From: Desulfobacteraceae bacterium UBA2771
GTDB lineage: Bacteria > Desulfobacterota > Desulfobacteria > Desulfobacterales > Desulfosarcinaceae
Direction of reading: 5' to 3'
Length of the DNA stretch: 17,995 nucleotides
Assembly: GCA_002352605.1 (NCBI GenBank)
Contig: DEIP01000029.1
Span: 1 to 17,995 of the forward strand
Translations under genes and position numbers: made by a program
In this document: positions 1 to 8,045 of the stretch, piece after piece
How positions within the stretch are numbered: position 1 is the first letter of the stretch
Layout of the letters: the number at the start of each line of letters is the position of its first letter
Notes under the pieces: model-generated
Databases searched by the model: none
What the model was told of the DNA's origin: nothing
The model's input: only the letters and a program-made list of their open reading frames with translations

Positions 1-20
1 CAACAAATGATCGGTAATTC

Positions 21-207
21 CTTAGGGCTCGCGCAAAAATAACTTCACATTTTCGCAGCTCACCTTCAGCCCATCTTTGGCTGACACCTCACTCTCAAAA
101 GCCTCGAAATAGCTCGCTATTCCTGTGGTTTTTCTCTCTCGGATCAGCCAAACCCGGACCAAATCTGACCGCCAATTCTGCGAAGTTATTTTTTCGCGAA
201 CCCTAAG
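21..207. repeat. 187-bp nested palindromic (MITE-like) element, copy 1
   Basis: The outer arms, 21-46 and 182-207, are inverted repeats with two mismatches over 26 bases; the shared core in the right arm (read on the minus strand) is AGGGTTCGCGAAAAAATAA. Inside them lie TTTGGCTGA (76-84) against TCAGCCAAA (144-152), and at the centre AATAGC (108-113) against GCTATT (116-121). All three pairs share a centre near base 114, so the whole element can fold as one long interrupted hairpin. It encodes no protein that I can recognise. A second element with the same arm sequence lies at about 12994-13113, which makes this a dispersed family rather than a chance palindrome. It could be a miniature inverted-repeat transposable element or a REP-like intergenic repeat. 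I cannot see a clear target-site duplication. Confidence 0.75.
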
Positions 208-211
208 ATAA

Positions 212-635
212 GGAGATGGAAGTGAAAAAACTTTTTTATTATCAACTGGTTTAATGTGTTTGCTTCTTTTTCATTCATAGCCGGAACGATCCTGCACCCA
301 CACAAACTTACCGTTCCGCAGGCCGGGTATGTTCACAAGTTGACCGATTCGGACGTCAGCATGGGAATCGGCTGCTTTTTCACCTATGGCGCCTAAACTG
401 AATATCAATTTGAAACCCCATGGTTTCCCGCTGACATTAAAAAAGCACATTCCACAATGGGGGTCGTTAAATTCTCTTAAGCATGGGCGTGTAGCGCCTG
501 GAAACAATCGATCGCATTCAAGCTGATTCATGACGATTGTTCACGGTTTGATATTCTATGGTTGAATGCAGGCGGATACCATGGTAGGGGCCGATATGGT
601 TCGTTATTCATGACAGGCTCAATCGTGGCTTCGGT
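212..635. other. Non-coding stretch with no supported gene
   Basis: Between the palindromic element and the promoter of the short-chain dehydrogenase I see no convincing gene. The only open frame of note is an 86-codon one on the minus strand (271-531). It has no Shine-Dalgarno sequence, no recognisable domain and a composition I cannot assign, so it may be a chance frame or a gene remnant. No RNA gene or strong terminator is apparent. Confidence 0.4.
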
Positions 636-664
636 TTGACCTGTTGCCCCTTGAATCAGAAAAT
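636..664 (+). promoter_or_regulatory. Candidate sigma70-type promoter for the short-chain dehydrogenase
   Basis: TTGACC at 636-641 matches the -35 consensus at five of six bases. It is followed after 17 bases by GAAAAT at 659-664, four of six for the -10 box. Transcription would begin near 671, leaving a very short leader that still contains the GGAGAGG ribosome-binding site at 677-683. This is assigned by pattern only. Confidence 0.4.
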
Positions 665-686
665 CTTTTTTTGAGAGGAGAGGCTC

Positions 687-1472
687 ATGCTTGAAATCAA
701 GAATTCGGTTGCGGTGGTAACGGGTGGGGCCAGTGGTATTGGTCTCGCATTTGCCGAATACTGGGTAAGAGAAGGCGGAAAAGTAGTCTTGGCCGATGTT
801 TCGGAATCTGCCCTGACCCAGGCAAAGGCGGATATCGGAGAGCAGGCGGTCACCCTGGTGTGTGATGTCACCAGCGAAGCGGATTGCCGCAAGCTGGCGG
901 AAACGGCCATGGGCGCCTTCGGCAAGATAAACCTGGTGGCGCCATTTGCCGGCATAATCAAAGACGGATTGATGCTCTCCCCCGATCGGGAAACCGGGAA
1001 AGTGGTTTCAAAAATGTCCCTCGAGCAGTTTCGATCCGTAATCGATGTCAATTTGACGGGGGTGTTTCTCACCGTGCGTGAGTGTGCGGAACAGATGATC
1101 AACAACGGGGACCGGGGGTTGATATGTCTGATTTCATCCACCGGTGCTTTTGGAACTGCCGGTCAGATCAACTACTCGTCTACCAAGGCAGCGGTTTCGG
1201 TCATGCCCAAAGTCATCACCGCCGAATTTTTCCGACGGGGAGTTGCCGACCGCATCCGTTGTGTGGCCGTGGCACCGGGCTATGTGGCGACCCCCCTTCT
1301 CGAGGGGATGAACGAGAAGGCGCTATCCCGCATTCTGGATAATGTCCCCATCGGACGATTGGTCGAACCGGATGAAATTGCCTCCCTGGTTGGCGAGCTA
1401 TACCGCAACGAAGCGCTTACCGGCGATGTCTATTTCATCCATGGCGGTCTGCGATTAAGTTCAAAGGGATAG
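687..1472 (+). CDS. SDR-family NAD(P)-dependent oxidoreductase
   Basis: This is a 261-residue classical short-chain dehydrogenase/reductase, the usual length for the family. The cofactor motif TGGASGIG is at residues 12-19. Asp37 at the end of the second strand suggests a preference for NAD(H). Asp60 in CDVT, Asn122 in DVNLTG, Ser150 and the Tyr163-x3-Lys167 pair complete the catalytic set. The usual NNAG segment is altered to PFAG (residues 86-89), followed by an insertion-like loop (about 91-110) before the catalytic-Asn helix. The start is supported by GGAGAGG at 677-683, four bases upstream of ATG. It stands alone and converges on the acyl-CoA synthetase genes. The family acts on hydroxyacyl, keto or alcohol substrates; its substrate cannot be read from sequence. 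A role in acyl-CoA or alcohol metabolism beside a CoA synthetase is possible but inferred. Confidence 0.9.
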   Translation: MLEIKNSVAVVTGGASGIGLAFAEYWVREGGKVVLADVSESALTQAKADIGEQAVTLVCDVTSEADCRKLAETAMGAFGKINLVAPFAGIIKDGLMLSPDRETGKVVSKMSLEQFRSVIDVNLTGVFLTVRECAEQMINNGDRGLICLISSTGAFGTAGQINYSSTKAAVSVMPKVITAEFFRRGVADRIRCVAVAPGYVATPLLEGMNEKALSRILDNVPIGRLVEPDEIASLVGELYRNEALTGDVYFIHGGLRLSSKG

Positions 1473-1514
1473 CGCGTCAATCGGCCAAACCCGTTTTAGA
1501 ACACAGATTCAGGC

Positions 1515-2180
1515 TCATTCCAAAATCATCAGTGCATCCACTGCAATGGGTTTGCTTCCGGAAATAATAAGCGGGTTTATGTCGATTTCCTTTATTTTTT
1601 CATTTTCCAGGCCTATCTTGCCCACATTGATCAGGATATCCGCCAGGATATCGATATCCACTTTTGCCATGCCGCGCACTTCCTCGAGTATTTTGCGCCC
1701 TTTTATTTCATGCATCATGTCAAGCGCATCACTTTTTTCTAAAGGGGCCAGCCGAAAAGATACGTCTTTTAGAATTTCGGTAAAAATTCCGCCAAGCCCA
1801 AACATGACGGCCGGGCCGAACTGTGGATCGCGGGTCAAGCCCACCACGAGTTCACGCGCGCCTTTGACCATTTCCTGAATCAGCACGGTTTGTTTACCGT
1901 CCATGCCCGCAATAATTTCGTTATAGGCCTGGGTTGCTTCGTCTTCATTTCTCAGGTCTAATTTAATCAGATTGCTTTCCGTTTTATGTGTCAGTTGAGA
2001 TGAACACCCTTTTAGGACGAGCGGGTATCCCGTTTCTTCGATGGCATTTAAAAAATCTTTGTAATTATCGACAAGGATCTCCTTTACAACCGGAATTTGA
2101 TATGCCGAAAGAACTTGTTTGGATTCATATTCGGAAAGCGAACTTTGTCCGTTGTTAACGGCATTTTTTATAACGTCCAT
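1515..2180 (-). CDS. ADP-forming acyl/acetyl-CoA synthetase, beta (ATP-grasp) subunit
   Basis: The 221-residue protein matches the small beta subunit of ADP-forming acetate-CoA ligases. It opens with the SEYESKQVLSAYQIP helix typical of the ATP-grasp domain. YPLVLKGCSSQLTHKTE follows (residues 52-68), where His65 in THKTE aligns with the beta-subunit histidine that is phosphorylated in characterised enzymes. IQEMVKGARELVVGLTRDP and FGLGGIFTEIL are ATP-grasp signatures, and EIDINPL near residue 200 is the conserved metal/ATP-binding segment. In the cell it converts acyl-CoA, ADP and Pi to the acid, CoA and ATP, or runs in reverse. It lies 78 bases downstream of the alpha subunit on the same strand, with GGAG as ribosome-binding site, so the two are probably cotranscribed. 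Split alpha and beta genes are common in archaea and many anaerobes; the acyl specificity is unknown. Confidence 0.9.
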   Translation of the reverse strand: MDVIKNAVNNGQSSLSEYESKQVLSAYQIPVVKEILVDNYKDFLNAIEETGYPLVLKGCSSQLTHKTESNLIKLDLRNEDEATQAYNEIIAGMDGKQTVLIQEMVKGARELVVGLTRDPQFGPAVMFGLGGIFTEILKDVSFRLAPLEKSDALDMMHEIKGRKILEEVRGMAKVDIDILADILINVGKIGLENEKIKEIDINPLIISGSKPIAVDALMILE

Positions 2181-2258
2181 TTATTTCTCCATTGAGTCGT
2201 TTCGTGTTTTCTAAATTATTCGGGTGAGGGGAATTAAAAATGAAAAATTCTTTTTTAT

Positions 2259-3653
2259 TCAGCTACGTATGATTTCTCCATATTCGGAAAGCGCCGAAAG
2301 CGCCCTTGCCGTCCTTTCAGGCGTAGGATAAACCGGGATTGAATTGCTTTGCAGGTACAACCGCTCAGAATGAAATTTGTACGCCTGGGCGACCATGGCA
2401 ACCGCGACCGGCTTGTTATATTTGTTTTTTGCTCCAACGAGGGCATGCGCAATCCCGCTGTTTAAGGGCGTAAACATTTCCTGCTGGCACATGATAAATC
2501 CTAAAGAATCGACCGTTTCATCAGCCAGAACGCAATCTATTACCGCGCTGATCGTCTCAATATCCTGAGTAAAGGGCATATCTATAGGATTGTATCGAAA
2601 TGTGAAGGGGGGAAGTAATTCGGTAAGCCTGTCAATGGTATGGTCTGTGAATTTGGTGATATCCATTCCGTTTTTTATCAGCGTATCGGTCATCACAATT
2701 CCCGGGCCGGCAATTGGAGAGCAAACCGCAATACGGTTGCTTTTTGGCGGTCGGGCCAGCGAAAATATTTTGGAAATGTCAAACAGTTCGGTACTGTTTT
2801 CCGCCAGGGCGATGCCGGCTTGCCTGAACATGCCGCTGTACATTTCAAAGTTGCCGGCCAATGTGCCGGTATGGGAGCAGGTCAGGTGGTCCATTCCTTT
2901 TGCGGACCCTCCCTTATAAGCAACAATAGGTTTGTTTCGCACGATTTTTTCGGCCGCTTCAAAAAGACCCCTCGGGTTGTCGATTCCCTCTACATACAGT
3001 GCAATAACTTTCGTGGCATCTTCTTTTTCGAGGAATTTCAACAAATCCACAAATTCAACGTTACACCGGTTACCAAGGCTCATTACTTTACTCAGCCCGA
3101 TATTGTCGTCCATTGTGATATATGAAAAGAAATGGCTCATGCCGCCGCTTTGCGATATAAAAGCAATATCTCCCTTTTTCATATCGGAAAGCATTGAAGT
3201 AAAAGAGGCATTCAAATCAGCCAGGGGGTTGACCATTCCGAAAGTGTTGGGACCGATTATTTTTATGCCGTAATGGTTTGCCGTTTTTACAATGTCGTCT
3301 TGAAGCCGCTTGCCGGTTTCGGCTTCAGCCTCTATAAAACCCGCCGTGATTATCACGGCGCCTTTTACATTGCATTTGCCGCATTCTTCAATGACGTCGG
3401 GAACTGCCGGCGCGGGGACGGTAATAATGGCCAGGTCGATTTGATCCGGCACATCGCTTAGGGTCGGATAGGATTTTAAGCCGAAAACCTCGGGCGCCGA
3501 ATGATTGATCGGATATATTTTACCCTTGTACTTCCCCCTGTAGATGATGCTTTCCATGCAGAAAAAACCTGCTTTTCGAAATTGATTCGACGCTCCGACA
3601 ACCGCTACCGATTCCGGATAAAAAACCGGATAAAGATCTTCATAAATACTCAT
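2259..3653 (-). CDS. ADP-forming acyl/acetyl-CoA synthetase, alpha (CoA-binding) subunit
   Basis: The protein has 464 residues, the normal length of a stand-alone alpha subunit. An N-terminal CoA-binding Rossmann domain (SVAVVGASNQ, residues 15-24; YPINHSAPEVFG; GPNTFG, 134-139) is followed by succinyl-CoA-synthetase-like ligase domains with SQSGGMSHFF (167-176). The phospho-histidine loop reads CSHTGTLAG, with His261 as the expected phosphorylated residue. It works with the ATP-grasp beta subunit encoded just downstream and makes ATP from acyl-CoA by substrate-level phosphorylation, or activates the acid. The start is supported by an AGGAG site about six bases upstream. A promoter with a 17-base spacer lies at 3723-3751. 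By eye the coding sequence is more AT-rich than the rnf and cobamide genes. Confidence 0.9.
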   Translation of the reverse strand: MSIYEDLYPVFYPESVAVVGASNQFRKAGFFCMESIIYRGKYKGKIYPINHSAPEVFGLKSYPTLSDVPDQIDLAIITVPAPAVPDVIEECGKCNVKGAVIITAGFIEAEAETGKRLQDDIVKTANHYGIKIIGPNTFGMVNPLADLNASFTSMLSDMKKGDIAFISQSGGMSHFFSYITMDDNIGLSKVMSLGNRCNVEFVDLLKFLEKEDATKVIALYVEGIDNPRGLFEAAEKIVRNKPIVAYKGGSAKGMDHLTCSHTGTLAGNFEMYSGMFRQAGIALAENSTELFDISKIFSLARPPKSNRIAVCSPIAGPGIVMTDTLIKNGMDITKFTDHTIDRLTELLPPFTFRYNPIDMPFTQDIETISAVIDCVLADETVDSLGFIMCQQEMFTPLNSGIAHALVGAKNKYNKPVAVAMVAQAYKFHSERLYLQSNSIPVYPTPERTARALSALSEYGEIIRS

Positions 3654-3688
3654 TCAGACTCCTTTTTTATTGACTCCGTCAAACCAAC

Positions 3689-3779
3689 ACGCCGGTATCT
3701 ATTCGCCGAAAAAAATATTTTTACTCTACACCACGCAAAGCCATTTTTCAAGAAATTTTTCTCGACCTATAGCCGGCGT
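3689..3779 (-). promoter_or_regulatory. Promoter of the acyl-CoA synthetase genes inside a long-range inverted repeat
   Basis: Read on the minus strand, TTGAAA (3746-3751) and TAGAGT (3723-3728) are separated by 17 bases and match the -35 and -10 consensus at five and four positions. Transcription would start near 3716, about 60 bases ahead of the alpha-subunit start. The promoter is enclosed by ACGCCGGTAT (3689-3698) and ATAGCCGGCGT (3769-3779), which are reverse complements with one bulged base. These could be paired operator half-sites or the arms of a long hairpin. No regulator gene is nearby. Confidence 0.45.
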
Positions 3780-3866
3780 CTGCCTATGGAGTGGTCGCAG
3801 GAGGGCGGTTATTGGGTTCATCTTGCTGAGTAAACAGTGGGAAGGGATCGAATGGAGTATTTTTTC

Positions 3867-3895
3867 TTGACAAGTATGGTGCACTATTCTAAAAA
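3867..3895 (+). promoter_or_regulatory. Candidate sigma70-type promoter for panC
   Basis: A perfect TTGACA (3867-3872) is followed after 17 bases by TAAAAA (3890-3895), four of six for a -10 box. The predicted transcript would start near 3902, about 100 bases before the chosen panC start. Because the in-frame ATG at 3837 would lie upstream of this transcript start, the site also argues against the longer PanC. Confidence 0.5.
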
Positions 3896-4001
3896 CGAAA
3901 GCTTGATATTATTGTATGCCGAAATGATCGTTGATATTTTCAAAGAGGGAATGACACAAAATAATTCAGCTCGTAATGAGGCTTGGAAGCCTCAAGGAAA
4001 A

Positions 4002-4850
4002 ATGCAAACCATCCAATCCAAGAGTGAACTCCGTAAGGCGATAAAAAGCGTCAAAAGCAAGGGCAAAACCATCGGCTTTGTTCCTACCATGGGGTTTTTG
4101 CATCAGGGCCATCTGTCCCTCATTCGTCGTGCACGAGCGGAAAACGATATCGTGGTGGTAAGCGTTTTCGTCAACCCGGCCCAGTTCGGTCCCAATGATG
4201 ACCTGGACACTTATCCCCGGGACGCGCAGCGCGATTCCGATCTGATGGCGGCGGAGACTGTGGATTTCGCCTTTTTCCCCACTGCTGATGCGCTCTATCC
4301 GAAAGGCTATATCACTTACGTTGAGGTTCAAGGTCCGATGACCCAAGTGCTTTGCGGCAGATCTCGCCCCACCCATTTCAGGGGCGTCACGACCATCGTG
4401 GCCAAGCTGTTTAACCTGGTTTCTCCGGATCGTGCCTATTTCGGACAAAAAGATGCTCAGCAGGCGACCGTGATCCGGAAAATGGTGAGAGACCTTGACT
4501 TCGATCTGCAAGTTGTGGTTTGCCCCACCGTCCGCGAAGCCGACGGCATTGCCATGAGTTCTCGCAACACCTACCTTACTCCCGGGCAAAGGACGGATGC
4601 CCCGGTGCTGAGACGCGCCCTGAACGACGCTACGAAGATGATTGTAAAAGGAGAACGCAACCCAGTCGTGATCAGGCAAAATATTGAAAAGCAGATCGAT
4701 GGCGTTGAGGGTGCAGTCATCGACTACGTTTCAGTGGTGAATGGCCATTCTATGGAGGAAGTGAAAACGCTGAACGGCGAAGTGCTCATTGCGGTGGCCG
4801 TCAAATTCGGCGCGACACGACTGCTCGACAATATTCGAGTTGAGGTATGA
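4002..4850 (+). CDS. panC: Pantoate-beta-alanine ligase (pantothenate synthetase)
   Basis: PanC joins pantoate and beta-alanine with ATP, through a pantoyl-adenylate, to make pantothenate for CoA. From this start the protein has 282 residues, the usual length. Signatures are PTMGFLHQGH (28-37, the HIGH-like nucleotide-binding loop), VFVNPAQFGPNDD (56-67), RPTHFRGV (122-129), FGQKDAQQ (147-154) and MSSRN (185-189, the KMSKS-like loop). The frame is open upstream to an ATG at 3837, which would add 55 residues unlike any PanC. I chose 4002 because the family alignment begins there and AAGGA lies just upstream, although its spacing is short. ATG 3951 is an alternative. No panB or panD is in the window, so panC stands apart from the rest of its pathway here. 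Confidence 0.93.
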   Translation: MQTIQSKSELRKAIKSVKSKGKTIGFVPTMGFLHQGHLSLIRRARAENDIVVVSVFVNPAQFGPNDDLDTYPRDAQRDSDLMAAETVDFAFFPTADALYPKGYITYVEVQGPMTQVLCGRSRPTHFRGVTTIVAKLFNLVSPDRAYFGQKDAQQATVIRKMVRDLDFDLQVVVCPTVREADGIAMSSRNTYLTPGQRTDAPVLRRALNDATKMIVKGERNPVVIRQNIEKQIDGVEGAVIDYVSVVNGHSMEEVKTLNGEVLIAVAVKFGATRLLDNIRVEV

Positions 4851-4862
4851 TTATCAAGATAG

Positions 4863-4891
4863 TTAACATGCTAAATAGCGGAATCTTTCAT
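4863..4891 (+). promoter_or_regulatory. Possible promoter of the rnf operon
   Basis: TTAACA (4863-4868) and TTTCAT (4886-4891) are spaced by 17 bases and match consensus at five and four positions. It is the best candidate in the 126-base gap between panC and rnfC. A GGAATCTTT direct repeat occurs on either side of the segment that follows (about 4880 and 4909). Readthrough from panC is also possible, since I see no terminator in the gap. Confidence 0.3.
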
Positions 4892-4976
4892 GGAAAGGTT
4901 TTGTTTACGGGAATCTTTTTGGGTTTCAGGGGTTTCGAAATGACGGTCACAAAAAAATGAAATACATGGTGCAGCC

Positions 4977-6341
4977 ATGGGGCTGAAGCTGGAAGGATAT
5001 GCGGGCAGCGGCACATTTGCCCATGGGATTCACCCGTCGGACCATAAGGCGCTGTCCAAAGATGCGGCTATCCGGGTGATGCCTACACCGGATACGGTTG
5101 TTTTATCCCTTCATCAGAATATCGGCGGTCCGTGCGAACCGCTGGTCAAATCCCGTCAGGCGGTCGTGTGGGGTGAGTTGATCGGCAAGGGCAGCAGCTT
5201 TGTCTCCTCGACGCTGCATGCATCGGTGCCCGGCATCGTCCAGCGCCCGATGCGAGTGACCCTGGCCAATGGCCGGCACATGGACACCCTGCCTATCAAA
5301 ACCCAAGGCGAGGTCCCGTCGGATCGGGAACTGTGGGATGAGATCTTCGGCGGCGACTGGCCCACCACCGGCCTGGAGGCCTATGAACCGGCCTTGATCA
5401 GCCGTGATATCAACGACGGCGGACTGGTGGGGTTGGGGGGCGCGGCTTTTCCCACCCACGTGAAGATTACACCCAGCGACAAGAAGCCCATCCACACCCT
5501 GATCGTCAACGGCTGTGAGTGCGAGCCCTATCTCACGTCCGACTACCGGCTCATGCTGGAGGCACCAGCACCCATTATTACCGGCGCCCTGCTGGCGGGC
5601 CGCAGTGTGGGGGCCAAGCGAATCGTCATCGGTGTCGAGGACAACAAGATGCCGGCCATTGAAGTGTTGAGAAAGGCCACGGACGGCACGGGAATCCGGA
5701 TCGCCGTGGTCAAAACCAAGTATCCCCAGGGCAGTGAAAAACATTTGATTCAGGCCGTGATCAAGCGCCAGGTGCCCCTGGGTGGATTGCCTTCGGATGT
5801 GGGGGTGGCCATGAGCAATGTGGGGACCATGGCGGCCGTTGCCCGGGCCGTGATCCATAAAAAACCCCTGACGCACCGGATCATCAGCGTCACCGGCGGC
5901 GGCATCGCCGAGCCGTCCAATGTGCTGGCGCCCATCGGTGTTTCATTTGGTGAATTGGTTGATTTTTGCGGCGGCTTGCGGCCCGATGCCGCCCGCATGG
6001 TTGCCGGCGGCCCCATGATGGGATTTGCCTTCGCCAATCCCAATACGCCGGTCACCAAAGGTACCAGCGGGCTAACCGTGATGACCCGGGACGAAGTCAA
6101 GGCCGGCGAGGAGACCGCCTGTGTGCGCTGTGGAAAGTGCGTGGATGTGTGCCCAATGAAACTGGTCCCCACCAAAATTGCCATGGCATCGAGGCACCGG
6201 GACATCTCTTTGTCCCGGCGATACAACATCATGGCCTGTTTCGAGTGCGGTTCCTGTGCATACACCTGCCCGGCCCGTATTCCTCTGGTCCAGCTGATCC
6301 GGGCCGGCAAGGCCCTGGTGGCGGCGGCGGGTCGGAGCTGA
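4977..6341 (+). CDS. rnfC: Rnf electron transport complex subunit C
   Basis: RnfC is the peripheral cytoplasmic subunit that exchanges electrons with NAD(H) through FMN and passes them to iron-sulfur clusters. The 454-residue protein starts with the family's GTFAHGIHPSDHK segment. It then carries GLGGAAFPTHVK (152-163), the NADH/FMN-binding glycine-rich loop, and NGCECEPYLT (178-187). Two [4Fe-4S] motifs lie near the C-terminus: Cys382, 385, 388, 392 and Cys421, 424, 427, 431. There is no long Ala/Lys-rich C-terminal tail of the kind seen in gammaproteobacterial RnfC. ATG 4977 is the only ATG start before an in-frame stop at 4941-4943, yet no good Shine-Dalgarno sequence precedes it, so initiation may be weak. 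It is first in the C-D-G-E-A-B cluster and ends four bases before rnfD. Confidence 0.95.
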   Translation: MGLKLEGYAGSGTFAHGIHPSDHKALSKDAAIRVMPTPDTVVLSLHQNIGGPCEPLVKSRQAVVWGELIGKGSSFVSSTLHASVPGIVQRPMRVTLANGRHMDTLPIKTQGEVPSDRELWDEIFGGDWPTTGLEAYEPALISRDINDGGLVGLGGAAFPTHVKITPSDKKPIHTLIVNGCECEPYLTSDYRLMLEAPAPIITGALLAGRSVGAKRIVIGVEDNKMPAIEVLRKATDGTGIRIAVVKTKYPQGSEKHLIQAVIKRQVPLGGLPSDVGVAMSNVGTMAAVARAVIHKKPLTHRIISVTGGGIAEPSNVLAPIGVSFGELVDFCGGLRPDAARMVAGGPMMGFAFANPNTPVTKGTSGLTVMTRDEVKAGEETACVRCGKCVDVCPMKLVPTKIAMASRHRDISLSRRYNIMACFECGSCAYTCPARIPLVQLIRAGKALVAAAGRS

Positions 6342-6345
6342 CGGT

Positions 6346-7362
6346 ATGACCACGGAAAAACAATTAAACATGCAGGATTCTCAAGTGAAACCGATTGATG
6401 AAACCAGACCGACGGCGCCGGTGATTCACGTATCGCCGTCCCCCCACTTGGCCCAATCGACCACCAGTACCCGGCGGATGATGGTGGATGTCCTCGTGGC
6501 TTTGGTGCCGGTGGTGGCCATGTCTCTGTTCGTCTTTCGCGGCTATGCCCTGTTCCAGCTGGCTGTCTGCCTGGGCGGGAGCCTGGCGGCGGAACTGCTT
6601 TTCGTGAAGATGCGCGGGCGGCCGTCGACCCTGAAAGACTTTTCCGCCATCGTAACCGGCATCATCCTGGCCATGTCCCTGCCCGGTACGGCGCCCTGGT
6701 ACGTGGGCCTGATCGCCGCATTCGTGGCCGTCGGTATCGGCAAGATCATTTTCGGCGGGCTGGGTATGAATTTGTTCAATCCGGCCATGGTGGGCCGCGC
6801 ATTCGTCATGATTTCCTTTGCCGGCGCGTTGGCTGCATCGGGCTTTGAGGACGTGCGCAGCGCCGTGGACGCCGTCTCCCAGGCCACCCCCATGAATGCC
6901 TATAAGATGAACGGCGTGGTCGCGCCGTTGGCCCATCTCTTCTGGGGGACCACCAACGGCAGCTTGGGCGAGACCAGTGCGCTGGCCTGCCTGCTGGGGG
7001 GGCTTTATCTGATTGTCCGGCGCACGGTCTCCTGGGAGATCCCGGCGGGGTTGCTGCTTGCCGTGCTGGTCATCGGTGGTGTGGCCGATCTTGCCGGACC
7101 CGCGGACGGATGGACGGTACTCCACCATATTCTGGGCGGATCATTGCTTTTCGGGGCCTTTTTCATCGCCACGGACCCGGTAACCAGCCCCCTGACTCCC
7201 AGGGGTAAATTTATTTTCGGCCTGGGCGTCGGCATGCTGATTATGCTGTTGCGGCTTTTTTCCGGGTACCCGGAAGGGGTGATGTTTGCGGTGCTGTTGA
7301 TGAACGCCGTGACCCCGTTGATCAACCGGTGGGCCATACCTGTGCCGTTTGGGGAACAATAA
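6346..7362 (+). CDS. rnfD: Rnf electron transport complex subunit D
   Basis: RnfD is an integral membrane subunit of the ion-pumping part of Rnf and carries a covalent FMN. The 338-residue protein has a hydrophilic N-terminus ending in VSPSPHLAQSTTSTRRMM, then multiple membrane helices. GLGMNLFNPAMVGRAF (138-153) is the family signature. Thr181 in SQATPMNAYK is the likely FMN attachment residue. FIATDPVTSPLTPRG (about 285-299) is also conserved in the RnfD/NqrB family. GGAG at 6334-6337 gives a well-spaced ribosome-binding site. The stop codon shares one base with the rnfG start (TAATG), indicating translational coupling. Confidence 0.95.
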   Translation: MTTEKQLNMQDSQVKPIDETRPTAPVIHVSPSPHLAQSTTSTRRMMVDVLVALVPVVAMSLFVFRGYALFQLAVCLGGSLAAELLFVKMRGRPSTLKDFSAIVTGIILAMSLPGTAPWYVGLIAAFVAVGIGKIIFGGLGMNLFNPAMVGRAFVMISFAGALAASGFEDVRSAVDAVSQATPMNAYKMNGVVAPLAHLFWGTTNGSLGETSALACLLGGLYLIVRRTVSWEIPAGLLLAVLVIGGVADLAGPADGWTVLHHILGGSLLFGAFFIATDPVTSPLTPRGKFIFGLGVGMLIMLLRLFSGYPEGVMFAVLLMNAVTPLINRWAIPVPFGEQ

Positions 7363-8045
7363 TGAGTTCTGAGAATCAAAAAACCATCGGCGGTCTGAAA
7401 TCGAGCAATCTCGTGCAGGCCTGGCTGGTGCTGGTACTGGCCATGGGATTCGGCGTATCGCTGGCCGGCGTTCAGTTGGCCCTGGGGCCGATAATCGAGA
7501 GTAACAAAATCAATGAAACCCTGGAAAAGATACCCGAGCTGGTGCTGGGAAACGCGCTGGCCGCCAAGATGGCCACAGAAAACCAGACCCTGGAGATTGC
7601 TCCCCGGCAGGTGACCGTGACAAAGGCGGGCCGGGCCAAATTCTACAGCGTATACGAGGCGCGCTACCAGGGCGACCTGAAGGGCTGGGTGGTGAAGACC
7701 AAAGGCCAGGGGTATGCCGACACCATCGAACTGCTTCTCGGGCTTTCCCCGGATCTTCACGCCATTACCGGTTTGTTTGTCCTGGATCAGAAGGAGACGC
7801 CCGGGTTGGGCAACAAGATCGTCACCGATGCCTGGCGGGGTCAGTTCATCGATGCCCCGGCGGACCGGTCCCTGGTGGTGGTAAAAACCGGTGCCGCCCA
7901 GCCCGGTGAAATCGATGCGGTTACCGGCGCTACCATTTCATCCAAAAGCGTGACGGCCCTGATCAACACGGCCATCGGTGACCTGCGAAAACCACTAACC
8001 GCCGGCACGGCCACCGTCGAGGAAGGGGGCAAGGACAATGGCTGA
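7362..8045 (+). CDS. rnfG: Rnf electron transport complex subunit G
   Basis: RnfG is anchored by one N-terminal helix (about residues 18-42) and places a covalently bound FMN on the outer face of the membrane. From this start the protein has 227 residues. The FMN-binding domain ends in DAVTGATISSKSV; Thr191 in TGAT is the expected site of the phosphoester-linked FMN. GLFVLDQKETPGLG (137-150) is the other conserved stretch. An in-frame ATG exists at 7329, but 7362 is preferred because it gives the TAATG junction with rnfD and a normal N-terminus. The last eight bases (ATGGCTGA) overlap the start of rnfE. Confidence 0.94.
   Translation: MSSENQKTIGGLKSSNLVQAWLVLVLAMGFGVSLAGVQLALGPIIESNKINETLEKIPELVLGNALAAKMATENQTLEIAPRQVTVTKAGRAKFYSVYEARYQGDLKGWVVKTKGQGYADTIELLLGLSPDLHAITGLFVLDQKETPGLGNKIVTDAWRGQFIDAPADRSLVVVKTGAAQPGEIDAVTGATISSKSVTALINTAIGDLRKPLTAGTATVEEGGKDNG

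Noticed and set aside
271..531. Minus-strand 86-codon open frame in the leading non-coding region
   Set aside because: No ribosome-binding site, no recognisable motif, and no neighbour to support it. It is mentioned only as a possible remnant.
3837..4001. 55-residue N-terminal extension of PanC
   Set aside because: It is not found in the family, it begins upstream of the predicted promoter, and it has no ribosome-binding site.
5103..7128. Long antisense frames (about 250 codons each) under rnfC and rnfD
   Set aside because: Composition is rich in His, Gly and Arg as expected from complementing GC-rich codons; no start signal or domain.
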